Of a DNA stretch of 17,700 bases, positions 7,133 through 15,010 are shown piece after piece. The notes beneath the pieces are model-generated. The model saw nothing but the letters and a program-made list of their open reading frames with translations. It was not told where the DNA came from and did no database searches. Position numbers and translations under genes: made by a program. The stretch's first letter is position 1. Every line of letters begins with the position of its first letter. The stretch is taken from positions 66,891 to 84,590 of the forward strand of contig NYSW01000010.1 of assembly GCA_002683195.1 (NCBI GenBank). Direction: 5' to 3'. The stretch comes from Phycisphaerae bacterium. GTDB taxonomy: Bacteria; Planctomycetota; Phycisphaerae; Phycisphaerales; SM1A02.

Positions 7133-8163
7133 GTGTTCTTCCTTCCATCGATCCCGCGACCCTCACCGCGGGACGCGGCCCGAGCATCGACGCGGCTGAA
7201 TTCGCGGAGCTCGTCCGAGCCTTCAATGAAGTCACGGCGAGACTCGAGTCGACCCATGGCTCGCTCCAGCGAGAGGTCGGCTCCCTCAAGAAGGAGCTCG
7301 CCGATGCGCAGGCTCGACTTCGCCGCTCCCGTCAACTCGCGGCCCTGGGCGAGATGGCCGCCGGCATCGCGCATGAGATTCGAAATCCTCTGGGGGCGAT
7401 CGGCCTCACGCTTGAAGCCCTGACCGAGGATCTTCAAGGGCGTCCCGAGCAGCTGGAGCTTTGCGGCCGGGTCTCGCGGGCGGTTGGGCGACTTGACGGA
7501 ATCGTCGGAGACGTGCTGGCATTCGCCCGGGACACCCGGGTGCGTCCGGAGGCGACTTCCGTGCAGAGCCCGGTGCTGGCGGCGCTCGCCGCCACCGAGG
7601 ATCTCATCGAGCGCCACGACATCGATGTGGATCTGGAACTGGATGAAGCGGCCTTCGCGGAGATCGATGCCTCGTTGCTCGAGCAGGCGTTGTTGAATCT
7701 CATGCGGAACGCCTGTGAAGCGATGTGCTCGACCTCGGCCCCTCATCGTCTGGTGGTCCGGCTTTCGTCGGGTGAACTTCGTGACCCCGAGGCCGGTCGC
7801 ATCGAGCATGCGATGATCGAGATCGTGGATACGGGGCCCGGGATTCCGAGCGACGTGCGGCAGAGAATGTTCAATCCATTCTTCACCACCAGAGCGGAAG
7901 GCACCGGGCTGGGGCTGGCCATCGTGCATCGGATCGTCGATGCCCATGGTGGTCGGCTCGACGTGGAATCCGGCGGTTCAGGTACCTCGATCCGAGTCTC
8001 GCTCCCGGTGGTTTTCCGGGGAGAGGGAGTCGAAGCGGGTGAAGAGGCCGGCCAGGGACTCGGAGACGTCGTACGTCGTCGGGTTCGGGACAACGCCGGT
8101 ACGCGGAATGAAGCCGGAGCCGATTTGGGCTCCGGGGAGGAAGGCGATCGCGGAGCGGCTTGA
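7129..8163 (+). CDS. Cytoplasmic sensor histidine kinase (FlgS/FlrB/FleS type)
   Basis: 344 residues. The N-terminal 65 residues are coiled coil (FAELVRAFNEVTARLE, VGSLKKELADAQARL). The HisKA domain carries LAALGEMAAGIAHEIRNPLGAI with phospho-acceptor His82. The HATPase domain has the N box (LNLMRNACEA, Asn194), G1 DTGPGIP (234-240), F box FNPFFTTR (248-255) and G2 GTGLGLAI (258-265), so all catalytic motifs are intact. There is no membrane segment and no PAS domain, so it probably senses an internal cue, perhaps assembly of the export gate as proposed for FlgS of epsilonproteobacteria. A 48-residue Gly/Glu/Arg-rich tail (297-344) follows the usual end of the fold and looks disordered. It starts at an ATGA overlap with the FlgN-like gene, and its partner regulator follows after 64 bases. 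Confidence 0.88.
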   Translation: MSVLPSIDPATLTAGRGPSIDAAEFAELVRAFNEVTARLESTHGSLQREVGSLKKELADAQARLRRSRQLAALGEMAAGIAHEIRNPLGAIGLTLEALTEDLQGRPEQLELCGRVSRAVGRLDGIVGDVLAFARDTRVRPEATSVQSPVLAALAATEDLIERHDIDVDLELDEAAFAEIDASLLEQALLNLMRNACEAMCSTSAPHRLVVRLSSGELRDPEAGRIEHAMIEIVDTGPGIPSDVRQRMFNPFFTTRAEGTGLGLAIVHRIVDAHGGRLDVESGGSGTSIRVSLPVVFRGEGVEAGEEAGQGLGDVVRRRVRDNAGTRNEAGADLGSGEEGDRGAA

Positions 8164-8200
8164 GCCGGCTTCGCGGGTGGATTCATTGATTCGAAACGAG

Positions 8201-8214
8201 CGGCATGGATGCCG
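8201..8214 (+). promoter_or_regulatory. ATGGAT-loop hairpin before the response regulator gene
   Basis: CGGC (8201-8204) pairs with GCCG (8211-8214) around the loop ATGGAT; the arms can extend to six bases if the loop tightens to two. It sits 2-3 bases before the Shine-Dalgarno GGAG (8217-8220) of the regulator in the 64-base gap after the kinase. A(N)GGA in a loop beside a ribosome binding site is the CsrA-type arrangement. The stem is short, so this is suggestive only. Confidence 0.38.
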
Positions 8215-8227
8215 ATGGAGCTCAGCT

Positions 8228-9721
<1,494 letters not shown>

Positions 9722-9743
9722 TTCGGTCGGGATGATCGTGATG

Positions 9744-9779
9744 GGCAGAAACGGCGCGGAGGATCGCGTCATTTCTGCC
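9744..9779 (+). promoter_or_regulatory. Long GAGGAT-loop hairpin in the flgB leader
   Basis: GGCAGAAA (9744-9751) pairs with TTTCTGCC (9772-9779). Inside, CGCG (9755-9758) pairs with CGCG (9765-9768), and G9753-C9770 plus G9754-T9769 bridge them, so only one C/A mismatch breaks a 14-pair stem. The loop is GAGGAT. No T-run follows, which argues against an intrinsic terminator of the regulator gene, though an attenuator is possible. The loop GGA lies 58 bases from the equivalent GGA in the flgB ribosome-site hairpin, and both share CGGAGGATC. This fits a first CsrA site paired with a second at the ribosome binding site. Confidence 0.6.
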
Positions 9780-9793
9780 TCGAATTCAAACCA

Positions 9794-9810
9794 GGCGCCG
9801 ATTCGGCGCC
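9794..9810 (+). repeat. GC-rich palindrome between the two flgB leader hairpins
   Basis: GGCGCCGA (9794-9801) and TCGGCGCC (9803-9810) are perfect inverted arms around a single T, giving a 6-7 bp stem in RNA or a symmetric DNA operator. It sits exactly between the GAGGAT hairpin and the ribosome-site hairpin, so the flgB leader can hold three consecutive stems with almost no unpaired sequence. Confidence 0.5.
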
Positions 9811-9812
9811 CT

Positions 9813-9827
9813 TCCGGAGGATCCGGA
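9813..9827 (+). promoter_or_regulatory. flgB ribosome binding site presented in an AGGAT-loop hairpin
   Basis: TCCGG (9813-9817) pairs with CCGGA (9823-9827) around the loop AGGAT, one base before the flgB ATG. The Shine-Dalgarno GGAGGA (9816-9821) is partly in the 5' arm and partly in the loop. The form matches CsrA/RsmA sites that repress translation by covering the ribosome site; the stem itself could also limit initiation. Confidence 0.55.
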
Positions 9828-9828
9828 C

Positions 9829-10281
9829 ATGCAGGATGGTGGCGTCTCCAATTCAGGAGCCCTTCCTTATCTCCAGCGGATGATGCAGTTCTCGTGGCAG
9901 CGGAACACGTTGCTTTCGGATGCCGCCGCCAATCTCGACACCCCCGGATATCAGCCGGTCGATGTCTCGGTTTCCGAATTCCAGGGGGCCATGAAGGCCG
10001 CTCAGGTTCGAGAACAGGGGATCGGGGCCGGAATCATCACGCCGGTGGTTCGAGGTCACGGGGCGTTCGGGGACACGGATGGGATTCGCTTCGAAGCCGA
10101 TGGGATCCGGCTCGCGCCGGATCCGGCTCGCCAGAATCTCACCTTCCATGACGGAAATGACCGCAATTTGGAACGGATCATGCAGAACCTGGCAGAGAAC
10201 GCCTTGGCGTTCAGGCTCGCCAGCGAACTCTTCCGCAAGGAACATGACATCCTTCGGTCGGCAATTCGTGAACGACCTTGA
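9829..10281 (+). CDS. flgB: Flagellar proximal rod protein FlgB
   Basis: 150 residues, close to the usual 130-150. Proximal rod subunit exported by the flagellar type III apparatus and assembled above the MS ring with FliE, FlgC, FlgF and FlgG. The family motif near the N-terminus reads NLDTPGYQ (consensus NIANxDTPGYK), preceded by the helix LPYLQRMMQFSWQRNTLLSDAA. The C-terminal helix (NLERIMQNLAENALAFRLASELF, then LRSAIRERP) is the expected partner in the axial coiled coil. The ATG at 9829 has GGAGGA 7 bases upstream. It heads the flgB-flgC-fliE order seen in many bacteria, and its leader is unusually structured, suggesting control of the whole cluster here. Confidence 0.93.
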   Translation: MQDGGVSNSGALPYLQRMMQFSWQRNTLLSDAAANLDTPGYQPVDVSVSEFQGAMKAAQVREQGIGAGIITPVVRGHGAFGDTDGIRFEADGIRLAPDPARQNLTFHDGNDRNLERIMQNLAENALAFRLASELFRKEHDILRSAIRERP

Positions 10282-10315
10282 CACCTCGGGACTTCTCCGG
10301 GACGGAATCTGACTC

Positions 10316-10720
10316 ATGGCCATCTACGGCGCTTTCGACATCTCGGGCAGCGGACTTCAGGCCCAGCGGGTCCGGATGGATGCGATCAGTGCGAACCTCG
10401 CCAATCGCAATACCCCCGGCTTTCAGGTCAAGACGGTCGAATTCGCCCCTGGCGACCCGGCCACCGGCAATCCTCTCGGAGTCCATGTGTCGGCGATCGA
10501 AGCCGATCTCAATGCGGCGTTCATCGAGACCGCCACGACGTTTGGTTCCTCCGCCGATCTCGCCGACGGCAAGAAGGACGGCCTGGCTCAGATGCCCGAT
10601 TACAGCGATGTGCGGGCGATGGCCGACGGAATCGAGGCTCTTCGGGCTTATCAAGCCAACATTCAGGCGATCGATACGACTCGGTCGATGATTGACTCGG
10701 CGATACGCGTACTTGCTTGA
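10316..10720 (+). CDS. flgC: Flagellar proximal rod protein FlgC
   Basis: 134 residues, normal length. Second proximal rod subunit, exported and assembled next to FlgB. The N-terminal family signature is clear: FDISGSGLQAQRVRMDAIS followed by ANLANRNTPGFQ (consensus NiANanTtG). The C-terminal segment YSDVRAMADGIEALRAYQAN with the terminal helix IQAIDTTRSMIDSAIRVLA matches the conserved axial-protein end (consensus NVNvveEMvnmisAsRsYqaNv). It lies 34 bases after flgB with GGACGGA 9 bases before the ATG, and 23 bases before fliE, so the three are one transcript. A weak TCCG-GGA-CGGA hairpin at 10296-10306 overlaps its ribosome site. Confidence 0.94.
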   Translation: MAIYGAFDISGSGLQAQRVRMDAISANLANRNTPGFQVKTVEFAPGDPATGNPLGVHVSAIEADLNAAFIETATTFGSSADLADGKKDGLAQMPDYSDVRAMADGIEALRAYQANIQAIDTTRSMIDSAIRVLA

Positions 10721-10721
10721 C

Positions 10722-10737
10722 CACCTGACGGACGGTG
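10722..10737 (+). promoter_or_regulatory. ACGGA-loop hairpin over the fliE ribosome site (weak)
   Basis: CACC (10722-10725) pairs with GGTG (10734-10737) around TGACGGAC, which contains ACGGA. It covers the only Shine-Dalgarno-like bases before the fliE ATG at 10744. Four pairs with an eight-base loop are not stable alone; it is listed because of the same loop motif at neighbouring genes. Confidence 0.3.
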
Positions 10738-10743
10738 TACCCC

Positions 10744-11079
10744 ATGAGCGATCCACTCGGCCCACTCAATCAACTCGGCTCCCAGGGCCTTGGTCGCATC
10801 CAAGGCATCAAGGGTGGCCAGCTCGGTGCCCCCGGGACCGGCTCTTCCACGGGCGCCGGGGAGGGTGATTTCAAGTCGTCCCTCATGAAGCAGATCGAGC
10901 AGGTCAACCAGCTCCAGCAGGATGCGGAGCAGGCCAAGATCGGGGCCGCCACCGGCGACGCCTCGCTCGAACAGGTGATCACCGCGACCGAGACCGCCGA
11001 CACCGCGTTCCGCATGCTTCTTGCGGTTCGCAACAAACTCGTCGATGCATACGACGAGGTGAAGAACATCCGCGTCTGA
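10744..11079 (+). CDS. fliE: Flagellar hook-basal body protein FliE
   Basis: 111 residues from the ATG at 10744; a GTG at 10735 in frame is possible, but it would use up the only ribosome-site-like bases. FliE links the MS ring to the rod and is among the first exported axial proteins. The conserved C-terminal half is clear: FKSSLMKQIEQVNQLQQDAE (about residues 43-62), the ATGDASLEQVITATETADTAF core and the ending LLAVRNKLVDAYDEVKNIRV, matching the family end (consensus vrNKlveAYqEImrMqv). The N-terminal 40 residues are Gly/Ser-rich and probably unstructured. It follows flgC by 23 bases and precedes fliF by 131 bases that fold into hairpins. Confidence 0.92.
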   Translation: MSDPLGPLNQLGSQGLGRIQGIKGGQLGAPGTGSSTGAGEGDFKSSLMKQIEQVNQLQQDAEQAKIGAATGDASLEQVITATETADTAFRMLLAVRNKLVDAYDEVKNIRV

Positions 11080-11088
11080 TCTTCGAAT

Positions 11089-11111
11089 CGCCTTCGGACG
11101 GACCGAAGGCG
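11089..11111 (+). promoter_or_regulatory. ACGGA-loop hairpin, first element of the fliF leader
   Basis: CGCCTTCGG (11089-11097) pairs perfectly over nine bases with CCGAAGGCG (11103-11111), leaving the five-base loop ACGGA. It begins 9 bases after the fliE stop. Without a following T-run it is a poor terminator. The loop is exactly A-N-GGA, the CsrA/RsmA core, on a perfect stem. Confidence 0.6.
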
Positions 11112-11129
11112 TGAGAAGGACGAGGCGTT

Positions 11130-11155
11130 CCCGCAAAGTCAGGATGACTCGCGGG
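11130..11155 (+). promoter_or_regulatory. AGGAT-loop hairpin, second element of the fliF leader
   Basis: CCCGC (11130-11134) pairs with GCGGG (11151-11155), and AGTC (11137-11140) pairs with GACT (11146-11149), with an AA/C internal loop. The apical loop is AGGAT; the local sequence TCAGGATGA is close to the known CsrA consensus CARGGAUG. The GGA lies 42 bases after the one in the preceding hairpin, a distance that one CsrA dimer could bridge. Confidence 0.6.
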
Positions 11156-11188
11156 GGCATCAAAGCCTCGGAACGCTCATCGCACGAT

Positions 11189-11208
11189 GGACGGCATGGA
11201 GGCCATCC
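11189..11208 (+). promoter_or_regulatory. fliF ribosome binding site in an ATGGAG-loop hairpin
   Basis: GGC (11193-11195) pairs with GCC (11202-11204) around ATGGAG, and GGA (11189-11191) pairs with TCC (11206-11208) across a single C/A mismatch. The Shine-Dalgarno GGAGG (11198-11202) sits mostly in the loop, 8 bases before the GTG at 11211. It is the third A(N)GGA loop in this leader. Confidence 0.42.
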
Positions 11209-11210
11209 CC

Positions 11211-12884
11211 GTGACAGAACGAATTCGTCAATCCCTGCAGGATGTCCAACGCCGTCTTTCGGCCATGGACTCGTCGGCTCGACTTCTGGTCGGGGCGATC
11301 GCGATCATCCTGGTGATGGGGCTGTTTCTCGTCTCCCAGTACGCGGTCTCGCCGGCGATGGCCACCATCAAGGTGGAGTCCGACAAGGTTCTGCTGGCCA
11401 TGCAGAGCATCCGGACCGAGGGGTACGCGGTGGAAGATGCCGGGAGCGGCATGCTCCGGGTACCCGCCGTCAAGAAGCGTGCGATCCTCGCCCTGCTCGA
11501 GCAGGATGGCTACACCGAGGCTCCGGCCGGCCAGGAACCGCTGTCCACCGAGTCTGGGGGGTGGTCGTCGGCCGCGGAAATCGCGATCCAACAGCGAGCA
11601 TTCCGGATTCGAACCGCGGAAAACTCCATCCGCATGATGGCCGGAGTCGAGAACGTCCGGATCAGCCTTTCCGGGGGCGCCGGCCGATTGCTGGCGATCC
11701 GTGGGGTGCAGAAGCCCACCGCGACCGTGAGTGTCGGCATGAAGTCGGGGCCGGTGGGCTCCGAACTCGCGGAGTCGTTCGCGATCGTCGCGGTCTCGGC
11801 GGAAACCGGGTTGGACATCGAGAACGTGACCGTCATCGACACCGGGACCGGTGTCAATCATCGTTTCGACGAAGCAGGGTCCGGTGGCGGGCGTGATTAT
11901 CTTTCCTCGGTCAAGAGCTGGGAACGCAAGCTGACCGCGGAATTCGCAAGGTTGGTTCGAGTGTCCTTCCCGCGGGCCGAGGTCGTGGTCAATGCTCAGT
12001 GTCTGGTCGCCGAAGTCGCCCAGGTTGAAAGCAACCCCGGGAAGCCGGTCAAGACGGACACGTTCGTGGAGACCGACGAGACCTCGACTCCCCTGGCCGC
12101 CGGGCGAGGTGGCCAGCCGGGATTCAACTCCAACAGTGGGGTGGGGTCCGCCTCGGTCAATGCCGTTCGCGGTGGTGATCGGGCGACGCGTGAGTCCGAG
12201 CGGGTGGTCAGTGACGCGAAGTTCCCACTCACCGAGCGACGTACGGATGAAATCGCGAACTATCCGGTCAAGGTGGCGGCATCCCTGGTCATCCCGACGC
12301 AGGAAGTGGAAGCGCTGCTGCGGGCGGAACTGGGAGAAGAGGCGGAGATCGGCCTCGAGCAGATCAACGCCCGGATCCTGATCATCAAGTCGGACATTCG
12401 AAAGATCCTCGTTCCTTTGGTGGACAGTTCCGAATTCCGCAATGGAACCACGGGTGAAGTCGAGATCGCGGTCATGCCGTTCGCGTCCTGGACGCCGCCG
12501 GTCGCCTTCAGCGATGGTGGGGGGCTGGCAGACTCGATCGGCGAGTTGACGGGTACCGATCTGGCTTCATCGATCAAGAACGCGGGGCTGGTCGGGCTGG
12601 CCCTGTTCTCCCTCGCCATGATGTTCATGATGGTGCGTCGGACCGGCGGGACCGAAGTCATGCCCACGGCCGAGGAACTGGCCGGTGTGCCGCCGGTTCT
12701 TGATGATGACGATGTCAACCTGGTCGGCGAGGCGGAAGAGGCCGTTCCGGCGATGGAAGGTCTCGAGCTCGATGATGAGGACCTTCGTCGCAAGCAGATG
12801 CTTGATCAATTGAACCAGTTGATCAAGAAGGAACCCTCGGAGGTCGCCTCCCTGCTTCGTCGCTGGATGCGCACCGAGTCGTAA
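11211..12884 (+). CDS. fliF: Flagellar MS-ring protein FliF
   Basis: 557 residues from the GTG at 11211, chosen because GGAGG lies 8 bases upstream; ATGs at 11187 and 11196 would add up to 8 residues with no ribosome site. FliF forms the MS ring in the inner membrane, the base for rod, export gate and FliG. Seen: first transmembrane helix at about 24-43 (LLVGAIAIILVMGLFLVS), the YscJ/FliF ring-building domain with MMAGVENVRISLS, a second domain with WERKLTAEFARLV, a Gly/Ser/Thr-rich loop (NSNSGVGSASVNAVRGGDR), a second helix at about 458-474 and the C-terminal FliG-binding tail ending KEPSEVASLLRRWMRTES. Overall length is in the normal 520-580 range. A 108-base gap separates it from fliG. Confidence 0.94.
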   Translation: MTERIRQSLQDVQRRLSAMDSSARLLVGAIAIILVMGLFLVSQYAVSPAMATIKVESDKVLLAMQSIRTEGYAVEDAGSGMLRVPAVKKRAILALLEQDGYTEAPAGQEPLSTESGGWSSAAEIAIQQRAFRIRTAENSIRMMAGVENVRISLSGGAGRLLAIRGVQKPTATVSVGMKSGPVGSELAESFAIVAVSAETGLDIENVTVIDTGTGVNHRFDEAGSGGGRDYLSSVKSWERKLTAEFARLVRVSFPRAEVVVNAQCLVAEVAQVESNPGKPVKTDTFVETDETSTPLAAGRGGQPGFNSNSGVGSASVNAVRGGDRATRESERVVSDAKFPLTERRTDEIANYPVKVAASLVIPTQEVEALLRAELGEEAEIGLEQINARILIIKSDIRKILVPLVDSSEFRNGTTGEVEIAVMPFASWTPPVAFSDGGGLADSIGELTGTDLASSIKNAGLVGLALFSLAMMFMMVRRTGGTEVMPTAEELAGVPPVLDDDDVNLVGEAEEAVPAMEGLELDDEDLRRKQMLDQLNQLIKKEPSEVASLLRRWMRTES

Positions 12885-12894
12885 TCGATCTTTG

Positions 12895-12930
12895 GAGGAG
12901 TCGGATGGCGATCGGCCTGACCGACTCCTC
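12895..12930 (+). repeat. Inverted repeat in the fliF-fliG gap
   Basis: GAGGAGTCGG (12895-12904) and CCGACTCCTC (12921-12930) pair perfectly over ten bases, with GGC/GCC (12907-12909, 12915-12917) pairing inside around GATCG. It starts 11 bases after the fliF stop. There is no T-run, so it is more likely an mRNA processing or stability element, or a partial attenuator, than a full terminator. The rest of the gap is pyrimidine-rich and holds CGAGTTTC twice (12944-12951, 12965-12972). Confidence 0.5.
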
Positions 12931-12992
12931 ACTGGTGTCCTTCCGAGTTTCGTTCCCTTCGTTTCGAGTTTCATCCGGAGTTCCGACCGACC

Positions 12993-14033
12993 ATGAGCAT
13001 CCGTCCCGGCCAGAAACTCCCCGACACGATCGAAGAACTCGACGGCGTGGCTCGCAGTGCGGTGCTTCTGCTGCTGCTTGAACCCGAGGCCGCAGGGGCC
13101 ATCCTCCGGGAACTCCCGACCGAAGCGGTCGAAGAGGTCACTCGGGCGTTGGCATCGCTGGGAGACGTTCCGCAGAATCTGGGCGAGGGCATCGTCTCCG
13201 AGTTCTACAACCTGACCATGGCCCAGGGTTGGGCTCGAGAGGGCGGGCTCGACTACGCCACTCGCCTCCTCAAGGATTCGCTCGAGGGTGGAGTGGCGGA
13301 CCGGGTGATCGCGCAGATCCAGACTCAGGTTCAGCGAACACCGTTCTCCTTTCTCCAGAAGGCTGAAACCGACAACCTGCTCACCTTCATCCAGGATGAA
13401 CACCCGCAGACCATCGCCTTGATCGTCAGTCACCTGCCGCATCACAAGGCATCGGAGGTTCTCGGGGGACTTCCGGAAGAACGACAGATCGAAGTCGTCC
13501 GACGAGTGGCCAACATGGAGCAGACCAACCCCGAGGTCATCCGTGAAGTCGAAATGGGGCTCGAGGCCCGACTCAGTTCCATGATCATGCATTCCTCGGA
13601 GAAGGTCGGCGGCGTCAACACCGTCGCGGAGATCCTCAATCTCTGCGATCGAAACACCGAGAAATCGATCATGGAGGGAGTGGAAGGTGAAGACCCCGAA
13701 CTGGTCGAGGAGATTCGACGACTGATGTTCGTCTTCGAAGACATTCGCATGGTCGACGACAAGGCCATTCAGCGTCTGATGAAGGAACTCGACAACGGTG
13801 AAGTGGCCCTCGCCTTGAAGATGGCCTCGGACGAGCTCAAGGAGAAGTTCCTCTCCAACGTCTCCTCCCGGGGCGCGGAAGTCATTCGCGAAGACATGGA
13901 ATTCATGGGTCCCGTCCGAGTGAGCGACGTCGAAGCGGCGCAGCAGCGGATCGTGGACATCGTCCGTCGGCTCGAGGATTCCGGCGAGATCGTGATCAAC
14001 GGCCGCGGCGGCGGCGGTGATGTCGTGGTCTGA
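12993..14033 (+). CDS. fliG: Flagellar motor switch protein FliG
   Basis: 346 residues, slightly longer than the usual 330-340. FliG binds FliF and carries the torque helix facing the MotAB stator. Seen: N-terminal domain (VARSAVLLLLLEPEAAGAIL), the EHPQ motif (136-139) and GGVNTVAEILN (206-216), then the MFVFEDI hinge (245-251) and the torque region. Charged positions matching E. coli K264, R281, D288, D289 and R297 are Lys276, Arg293, Glu300, Asp301 and Arg309, so torque chemistry looks intact. The extra C-terminal end is Gly-rich (NGRGGGGDVVV). The closest ribosome-site bases GGAG (12977-12980) are 12 from the ATG, a rather long spacing. The fliH start follows the stop by 17 bases. Confidence 0.96.
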   Translation: MSIRPGQKLPDTIEELDGVARSAVLLLLLEPEAAGAILRELPTEAVEEVTRALASLGDVPQNLGEGIVSEFYNLTMAQGWAREGGLDYATRLLKDSLEGGVADRVIAQIQTQVQRTPFSFLQKAETDNLLTFIQDEHPQTIALIVSHLPHHKASEVLGGLPEERQIEVVRRVANMEQTNPEVIREVEMGLEARLSSMIMHSSEKVGGVNTVAEILNLCDRNTEKSIMEGVEGEDPELVEEIRRLMFVFEDIRMVDDKAIQRLMKELDNGEVALALKMASDELKEKFLSNVSSRGAEVIREDMEFMGPVRVSDVEAAQQRIVDIVRRLEDSGEIVINGRGGGGDVVV

Positions 14034-14050
14034 GCCCAACGGAGATCGTC

Positions 14051-15010
14051 GTGCCTCTCATCAAGAACAATCGAGCCCGCGAACTGGTCAACGGTGCCGT
14101 GGTCATGAACCTCGGTGACGTCCGCAAGGAAGCGGATGGCATTCTCGACGCCGCCCGGCGGGAGGCCGCGGGGATCGTGGAAGCCGCCCGGATCGAAGCG
14201 GAACGGCTTTCCTCGGGTGCGGCCGAGCGCGGATACCAGGAAGGCCGGACACTCGGTGAGGATGAAGGTCGGGTCGCGGGGCGCGAGGAAGGCACTCTTC
14301 AAGGGGCTCGGGTCGCGGAAGCCGCGATCGCCGAGAGGCTTGGTGGGATCGCGGATGGTTGGAACCAGGCGCTCGATGCGTATCTCGCCGGACGAGAAGT
14401 CCTCCGTGAGGAGAGTCGTCGAGATCTCCTTCGGCTTTCCATCGCGATTGCAGAGCGAATTCTGGGCCGATTGCCGGACCATGATCCGACGCTGGTGATC
14501 GACCAGGTCGAAGGTGCCGTGGAGATGCTCGCGGGTGCCACCCGGCTGCGAATCCAGGTTCATCCCGACGACCTTCCGATCATCGAACAGCATTTCCGCG
14601 AGGCGAGTTCGAACATCCTCTCGGCCCGGGACTCGGACATCGAGTTTGGCACCGACGAAGACATCGTTCGCGGTGGTTGCGTGGTTTCGGCCGGCGACGG
14701 CGAGGTCGACGCCCGGCTCGATGGCCAGATCTCACGAATCGTGCAGGGGCTCTTCCCCGAGTTGTCCGAGACTCCCGAGCCGCCGACCGTCACGGAGGTT
14801 TCCGACGCGGTCGGCCTCGACTCCGACGCGGTGCCCGTGGTCGATGCTCCGGATCATCCGATGCCCGTTCCGCCTTCGGTCCCGACTCCGGCCGCGGGGG
14901 GGGAGTCCACGGCCACGGCGGGTGGTGATCCTGCGGTCGACTCCTGGGACGACATCGTTCCCGCCGAAGAAAATCGTTCCCTCGAAGACCCGGAGGCAGC
15001 TTCGGAATGA
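14051..15010 (+). CDS. fliH: Flagellar export ATPase regulator FliH
   Basis: 319 residues from a GTG at 14051 (GGAG-like bases about 7 upstream), longer than the usual 220-250. FliH dimers tether FliI to the C-ring and export gate. The Ala/Glu-rich helical region contains an exact glycine-every-fourth-residue run at 61, 65, 69, 73, 77, 81 and 85, the GxxxG repeat known from FliH. The C-terminal domain (about 115-235) has SIAIAERIL, the strand LRIQVHPDDL and the signature GGCVVSAGDGEVDARLDGQI (208-227). Beyond it, about 80 residues form an acidic, Pro/Ala-rich tail (ETPEPPTVTEV through LEDPEAASE) that is not part of the normal fold and explains the extra length. Its stop overlaps fliI (ATGA at 15007). 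Confidence 0.9.
   Translation: MPLIKNNRARELVNGAVVMNLGDVRKEADGILDAARREAAGIVEAARIEAERLSSGAAERGYQEGRTLGEDEGRVAGREEGTLQGARVAEAAIAERLGGIADGWNQALDAYLAGREVLREESRRDLLRLSIAIAERILGRLPDHDPTLVIDQVEGAVEMLAGATRLRIQVHPDDLPIIEQHFREASSNILSARDSDIEFGTDEDIVRGGCVVSAGDGEVDARLDGQISRIVQGLFPELSETPEPPTVTEVSDAVGLDSDAVPVVDAPDHPMPVPPSVPTPAAGGESTATAGGDPAVDSWDDIVPAEENRSLEDPEAASE

Noticed and set aside
7940..8227. Upstream extension of the response regulator frame
   Set aside because: The receiver domain begins exactly at MAKVLVVDD with GGAG 7 bases upstream; the extension overlaps the kinase and has no domain features.
9744..9757. GG-N10-GC spacing before flgB as a sigma-54 promoter
   Set aside because: Only GGCA and the final GC fit; the TT of the -12 box and other positions mismatch, and the bases are better explained as one arm of the hairpin.
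11170..11184. GGAAC-N5-TCGCA before fliF as a sigma-54 promoter
   Set aside because: Three mismatches in the core positions. It would place the start downstream of the two strong leader hairpins, with a leader of about 16 bases. Possible but not supported enough to list.
12974..12984. CGGA/TCCG pairing before fliG as another GGA-loop hairpin
   Set aside because: The GGA is in the stem, and the loop would be only two to four bases without GGA, so it does not fit the pattern of the other leaders.
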